Origin: Epiperipatus broadwayi
Taxonomy: Eukaryota > Onychophora > Udeonychophora > Euonychophora > Peripatidae
Length of the DNA: 64,000 nucleotides
Assembly (NCBI GenBank): GCA_028023455.1
Contig: JAQFVV010012394.1
Coordinates: 33,305,150 to 33,369,149 of the forward strand
Reading direction: 5' to 3'
The notes below the pieces were generated by a model. The model was given only the letters and a program-made list of their open reading frames with translations, did no database searches and had not been told where the DNA came from. Numbering within the stretch: the first letter of the stretch is position 1; every line of letters starts with the position of its first letter. Positions 59,485-64,000 of this stretch are shown here, one piece after another. The translations under genes were made by a program, and so were the position numbers.

Positions 59485-60245
59485 CCACATGATTACTATT
59501 TATTGTGCTTACACAAGATGTTAAAACAGTATCAAAATCTCCATACAGTAGTGCCATCTAGTGTAAGCCTTAGTAATCAATGAATGCAAGAAGATTTCTA
59601 CATAAAATCCCTATCTAGTCCTATTCATCCAATATTCCCAGATTAGTTTTTAGTTGAAGCTTTCAGACATGGATCCCAAAGTACTGCACCTACATCTTAG
59701 GATCTAATACAACTTTCCAGCAACAACCTTCTATTTATTTAGTTACTTATAAAGCTATGAGACCAAAATAAAAACACAATACTGTCTTCTATCTAAGCTA
59801 ATTCGTTTGATCATATAGATTTGAACCTAGTTCAGTATCATAGGATGATGGTGACTGTGATTTGTAAAAAAATCAAAGACATCAAAATACTGAATAGGGT
59901 TCAGATTCATATGACTATACAAATAAATGAGATTGAATAGAAAACATTATTGTATTTTCATCTTGGGCTTATAGCTATTATATTTAACTCCAATGAGAAA
60001 AATGTAATTCAAAAAATAAATACATTTATATAAAGAAAAGCTGCTTTAATACTTTAATAACATAGATGCTTTCAACTGAAGGGTTGTATTAGATCTAGGT
60101 GCAGCTCTCTCAGATGAAAGCCCCAAGCTAGAAACTAGTCTGAGGATATTGGATGAGTAGGCACTAGCTAGGAAATGCACAAACCTTCTAAAAATCCATT
60201 GATTGCTATGGCTTCCTCTGGGTAGAAATGATATATAAAAAGTTT
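59485..60245. repeat. FB1 foldback element, near full-length palindrome
   Basis: The left arm (about 59485-59840) is the reverse complement, with drift, of the right arm (about 59880-60245). It contains the outer AACACCACATGATTAC-type end, then CAGTAGTGCCATCTAG, the TCCAATATTCCCAGATTAG block and an inner segment with ATTTGAACCTAG. The inner segments re-pair around about 59855. No ORF is present. This copy shows that the family's short palindromic pieces elsewhere derive from a single foldback of roughly 760 bp. No target duplication could be fixed by eye. Confidence 0.8.
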
Positions 60246-60694
60246 GCTGCTATTTTAAAAATAAAATCTCATTAAACTCAGAGTCCTTTCCTTCTGTAAT
60301 CTCCCATTTTCAATGTCATTTTAGTATTCAGCATTTAAAAATTATGTAAGATTACTTAATGTCTGTTGCAAACTGTTAAAGAGTATTATTAATTACTTTT
60401 TGTTAGAAGTTAGTATATTTCTTTCAATCCTAGATATACACTTTAACTGTTATTATAAATCGAATGCACCTTTTACTATTCTAAATATATGTGATTTTTC
60501 TTTCATTTTTTTATTATTACTTAAAAATTATCCTCATATTTTGTAGGTCACCTGAAGCTGATTTTATATAATACATCTTATTTAGAATGTAAATATATTT
60601 TCTAATAATGGCTTTAAAATATAACTAATATAAAAAGATAAAAGATAAAGGCAAAAAAAGGTCCATAACTGAGTAGAAAAAATAAAGTACAGTA

Positions 60695-60850
60695 GCAAAT
60701 TTTCTACAGAGTATTATCAGCCTTAGTAGCCAATGAATGTAAGACTGTGCATCAAATCTCTGTCCCATGCTGATTCATCCAATATCCCCAAACTAGATGT
60801 GGCTTTCATCAATGAGAAGCATTTGATCTGAGAGCACTGCACCTAAAAAG
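60695..60850 (+). repeat. FB1 left-arm fragment
   Basis: It has CTTAGTAGCCAATGAATG, ATGCTGATTCATCCAATATC and GTGGCTTTCATCAATGAG. No right arm remains. It lies directly before the LINE RT fragment. Confidence 0.6.
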
Positions 60851-60899
60851 AATAAAGGGCCAATTGAGTTACTTAAGAAAGCAGATAGCTTAATTACAA

Positions 60900-62095
60900 C
60901 ATTGAAAGATATACCCCAAGGTGGGCTATGGGTTTTCAAAGTAAGTCTAAAATTCCATCAGCAATCACAGTGAATATTATAATTTTCTCGGGTAATGGCA
61001 TTATTTTACAAATTTTGAATCATTATAAATGCGAGCTAGTAGATGTTTCACAGAATTTGGTGCTTTATACATCTATATATTCTTGTTAGATAATTCATGG
61101 TATATGTAATGATGATATTAGAGCTAAACTCTCATCCATGCCTGATAGAATACACCCTGGAATCCATGGAATACCAAAATTCATGTTCAAACATCTTGAA
61201 GCCTTCACAGTACCAATAGTGAGTAGAATGATTGATCTACTTGCCTCAGGTCCCCTTACAATTGATCAACTCTATCCCATTGTGATGGTCCCATTTCTTA
61301 AGAGTGCTATTATCCCATCGTCTCTGGAGAACCTTAGACCAATCTTGATGACTCCGTTGATTATTAAACTTATTGATGCAATTATCAAAGATAAAATTCA
61401 AAATCTCATTCTGCCTTTTATCTCTAGATTTCAATTTGCAAAAAAAGGTAGTTCCACAGCTGAGGCACTCTGCCTATTCAGGTTAATTACGGATTATACA
61501 AGAAAAAATAAAAAGTCAAAGCCAATAGTTGTCCAACTTGATATTTCAGCTGCTTTTGACTCAGTCAGAATTCCTCAACTAATACATCTTCTAAGTGGTC
61601 TGAACATTCCCACAGGTATAATGAACATCATTACTAACCTTCTATTAAACAGACATATTGCAATTTCATTAAATGGCAAAATTTTAAACTCATTCACACC
61701 TACCAAGTCGATTTCACAGGGCTCTCCTCTTAGTCCCCTACTCTTCATTCTGTATATTGTAACCGGACTACCATACAGCCCCTTTATTACCTCGGTTGTA
61801 ACACTTTCCTGAAGAGCATGTTGCAGGTAGGAACTATCAATTGGCATTCTCCAATGCAGATGTTAATCCCCCCCCCTACAACAATATTTCCTGCTCATCA
61901 GGGGGTGTAGCACCATAAAGACTGGAAGCATCTAGACATTTCTATGTTTGGTTTTCCAAATGGTGCTACTAGAGTTCCATCTCACTACAACCTGACTTTC
62001 TTAGGTCTAGTTATGCCAGACATAGCTCAGGAGGCATGAGATTCTTGTGAACAAATGCACTGAATGATGAGTGATGCAATAACAAAAAAAAATAG
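60900..62095 (+). mobile_element. Non-LTR (LINE) reverse transcriptase fragment, 5'- and internally truncated
   Basis: The longest open piece is 61138-61812 (224 codons). It has RT fingers and palm blocks in order: G-I-H-G-I-P near the start, a P-I-V-M-V-P-F-L-K block, S-S-L-E-N-L-R-P-I, Q-F-A-K-K-G-S-S-T-A-E-A, the first catalytic block QLDISAAFDSVR (about residues 134-145), and the QGSPLSPLLFILY block (about residues 196-208). Immediately after that block the frame diverges. The Y-x-D-D active-site block that should follow within about 30 residues is missing, so this enzyme cannot work. Non-coding 3' sequence continues to an A-rich tract near 62085. An upstream degraded part extends back to about 60900. 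The clade is uncertain; it is a different family from the RTE-like ends elsewhere in this window. Confidence 0.85.
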
Positions 62096-62139
62096 AATTG
62101 AACAACTGGATAACTAAAATTAATTTTAAGTAACAATAA

Positions 62140-63075
62140 TTTTATTTAATAACAGGTTTAAATAAATGTCCATCAAGCAAAATATTTCATTGACAGTCCA
62201 TTGTGTTCCTTCAGCCTACTTCCAATAACATTTTTATATGACTTAAAGAATGTAGTTTGTTGAGAGTATAATAAAGTTCTTCTTTCAATTGTTCTTTACA
62301 GTTTACATCTTTAATCATTTATGATAATCCACAGAGAGAAGTGTGATATTTTAAGACAACAGAGAGAATAATGAAGACCACTGATAGCATTTAATTCCGA
62401 GTTCCACTTAATTCCACATATAATTAATTCAACAAACAGTTTATTTATAGTCCATTGTGTATCTGAATTTGCACAATTACAAATATTTCATTTACAGTCC
62501 ATTGTGTAACTGAATTTGCACAATTATAAATATTTTATTTACAGTCCATTGTGTAGCTGAATTTGCACAATTATAATTATTTTATATACAGTCCATTGTG
62601 TAGCTGAATCTGCACAATTATAAATATTTTATTTACACTCCATTGTGTAACTGAATCTGCACAATTACAAATATTTTATTTACAATTCCATGTGTAACTG
62701 AATTTGCACAATTACAAATATTTTATTTACAGTTCATTGTGTAACTGAATTTGCACAATTACAAATATTTTAGTTACAGTCCATTGTGTAACTGAATCTT
62801 GCCCAATTATAAATATTTTATTTACAGTCCATTGTGTAACTGAATTTTGGTGTACATCCAATACTAGGACAATATGAATTAAAGAATGCAAGTTCTTTAA
62901 CAATTTACATTTTACATCTAGTTCCGAGTTCCACTTAATTCACAAATAGTTTATTTACAGTCCATTGTGCATCTTGGTATGTATCCAATAATAGGGCAAT
63001 ATGAATTAAAGAATGCAAGTTCTTTAATAATTTACATTTTATGTCTAATTCAGAGTTCCAGTTAACTTTAAGTTA
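62140..63075. repeat. Higher-order array containing the 47-bp minisatellite
   Basis: The module AAAGAATGCAAGTTCTTTAA, AATTTACATTTTA, GAGTTCCACTTAATTC, then TTTACAGTCCATTGTG occurs at about 62847-62969 and again (without the final part) at 62970-63070. A diverged version lies at 62190-62460. So the 47-bp unit was amplified from inside a roughly 125-bp unit. The start of the array overlaps the poly-A end of the LINE fragment. Confidence 0.75.
62444..62848. repeat. 47-bp minisatellite, about 8.6 copies
   Basis: Unit starts (TTTACAGTCCATTGTGTAAC type) fall at 62444, 62491, 62538, 62585, 62632, 62679, 62726, 62773 and 62821, so the period is 47 bp with one 1-bp slip. Each unit ends with GCACAATTATAAATATTTTA-like sequence. 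Units differ by a few substitutions. It is a direct-repeat array without conserved repeat/variable spacer structure, so it is not a CRISPR. Confidence 0.95.
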
Positions 63076-63347
63076 GTTAAAGCATAATATATATATATAT
63101 ATATTTATTCATGGTTATCCAAATCCAGGTTTGAATCCATGCTATATGCACATTTTTATTTTGATATTTTCTAATTTTATGTAAATTATAAATACTGTAA
63201 CGGTTTATACCTGGCGTAACATGTATATAGGTGGTATACGTTTATTACATATTTCAAATCTAAGTTTCTGCTCTTTTTATTTAAATGAAAATTATGATGC
63301 GAACACATATATATGTAGTTGGTTCTGCAATGTACTCTAATTACTCG

Positions 63348-63421
63348 CCCAGCATATTTATGGACATCAATTTGACTCCAAGCACCAATCTTACTTACGA
63401 GTAAGTAAGAATTATGCTGGG
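63348..63421. repeat. Nested palindrome (outer 9 bp, inner 10 bp)
   Basis: CCCAGCATA (63348-63356) pairs exactly with TATGCTGGG (63413-63421). Inside it, TCTTACTTAC (63389-63398) pairs with GTAAGTAAGA (63401-63410) around 2 nt. The surrounding 63200-63545 is richer in G+C than its neighbours. It could be a transposon end or a structured non-coding element; no ORF is present. Confidence 0.7.
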
Positions 63422-63424
63422 AGA

Positions 63425-64000
63425 GAACGAGTATCTATTTCTAGTGGATAGAGCTTATACCTCTGGCTAGCTCACTCAGGGGTAGTGGTCATTGACCGTG
63501 GGAAAGAGGTGGAGGGAACAGATCACCTGCGCATGGAGTGCATAAACGATTCGTTTTACTTTCTTACTTTTATTCTTAATGCTACTCTTTAATCGTACTA
63601 TGTAATCTATGCTTTTTTTTAAAGAAATTAACACTAAACACACACAATTATATTTAAAACACTACTTAATATTTATTAATACAAAAAAATAATAAAACCC
63701 AATAGAATCCCGTAATTGGATATTGGTTTGTGCCCGAATACTTAAATGACACGCATGTAAATACACACTCGCATAAGTTCATAAATGTAACAAACAAAAC
63801 ATATATATCATAGCATGAAAAATAACTGCAATCAGACATTATCCTGTCTATTTAGGCATATTGTCATATAGGGCATTATTTCAACTGTCTCTTTATTTAC
63901 TTTTAACCCTTTTACGCATTATTTTACTAAGATATTCTTATTCAAGAGGTTACTGTCATTTACAAAAATATTTGAGTTACCTACTTTATCACACCTGGGT
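63425..64000. other. Right edge of window, nothing recognised
   Basis: After the nested palindrome the sequence is slightly G+C-richer to about 63545, then A+T-rich. No ORF. Confidence 0.4.

Noticed and set aside
61246-61847. Minus-strand frames over the LINE RT
   Set aside because: They are shadows of the RT reading frame on the plus strand.
62444-62848. Regular 47-bp repeats as a possible CRISPR array
   Set aside because: The whole unit is repeated with no alternation of constant repeat and unique spacer, no cas genes are present, and the genome is eukaryotic. It is a minisatellite.

Overview
This is a eukaryotic, almost certainly metazoan, window. It is strongly A+T-rich (roughly 70% by eye), has spliceosomal introns tens of kilobases long, and is filled with decayed retrotransposons, tRNA-derived SINEs and foldback elements. 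Nothing bacterial or organellar is present. The species cannot be fixed from sequence alone; a large repeat-rich invertebrate genome (for example a mollusc or arachnid) would fit.

Host genes. One gene organises most of the window. It is an alpha-arrestin (arrestin domain-containing, ARRDC-type) gene on the minus strand. I assembled it from four small coding exons: 52678-52695 (start codon, six codons), 20825-20939, 6836-6946 and 2698-2903. All donors are GT and all acceptors AG, and the phases agree (0, 1, 1, then 0 at the last donor). Together the exons give about 150 residues of an arrestin N-domain, and the gene runs off the left edge. Positions 1-52677 are therefore mostly intron, and 52.7-64 kb is upstream flank. 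Inside the 31.7-kb first intron, on the same strand, lies an uninterrupted 370-codon ORF (31025-32137). It encodes a secreted or membrane-anchored CAP/SCP-like protein with a cysteine-rich tail and a six-cysteine ShKT-like module. It is the only long intact ORF here that is not a mobile element.

Dead genes and autonomous elements. There is a 5'-truncated retrocopy of an ADP/ATP carrier (14.18-14.72 kb) and a heavily mutated Ty3/gypsy pol with gag remnant (37.0-40.4 kb). One LINE reverse transcriptase fragment lies at 61.0-62.1 kb. A second, RTE/jockey-like LINE family is represented mostly by 3' ends at 5.2, 11.5, 22.4, 22.7, 32.5, 53.4 and 57.0 kb, with one 5' part at 44.6-46.0 kb.

Short dispersed elements. 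(i) An abundant palindromic foldback family, here called FB1, has about 15 full or partial copies, the best being a roughly 760-bp near-complete inverted repeat at 59.5-60.25 kb. (ii) A second foldback family, FB2, is at 58.0-58.7 kb with a decayed copy at 7.0-8.0 kb. (iii) A tRNA-derived SINE has a shared tail and includes a tandem trimer at 25.35-25.74 kb. (iv) A class-II (Leu/Ser-like) tRNA-derived SINE has four copies. (v) A roughly 350-bp dispersed repeat, R2, has three main copies. (vi) Two hAT-like non-autonomous elements are present. (vii) A 47-bp minisatellite at 62.44-62.85 kb sits inside a larger repeated array. The remaining long AT-rich stretches, especially 40.5-44.6 kb, show nothing I can identify.
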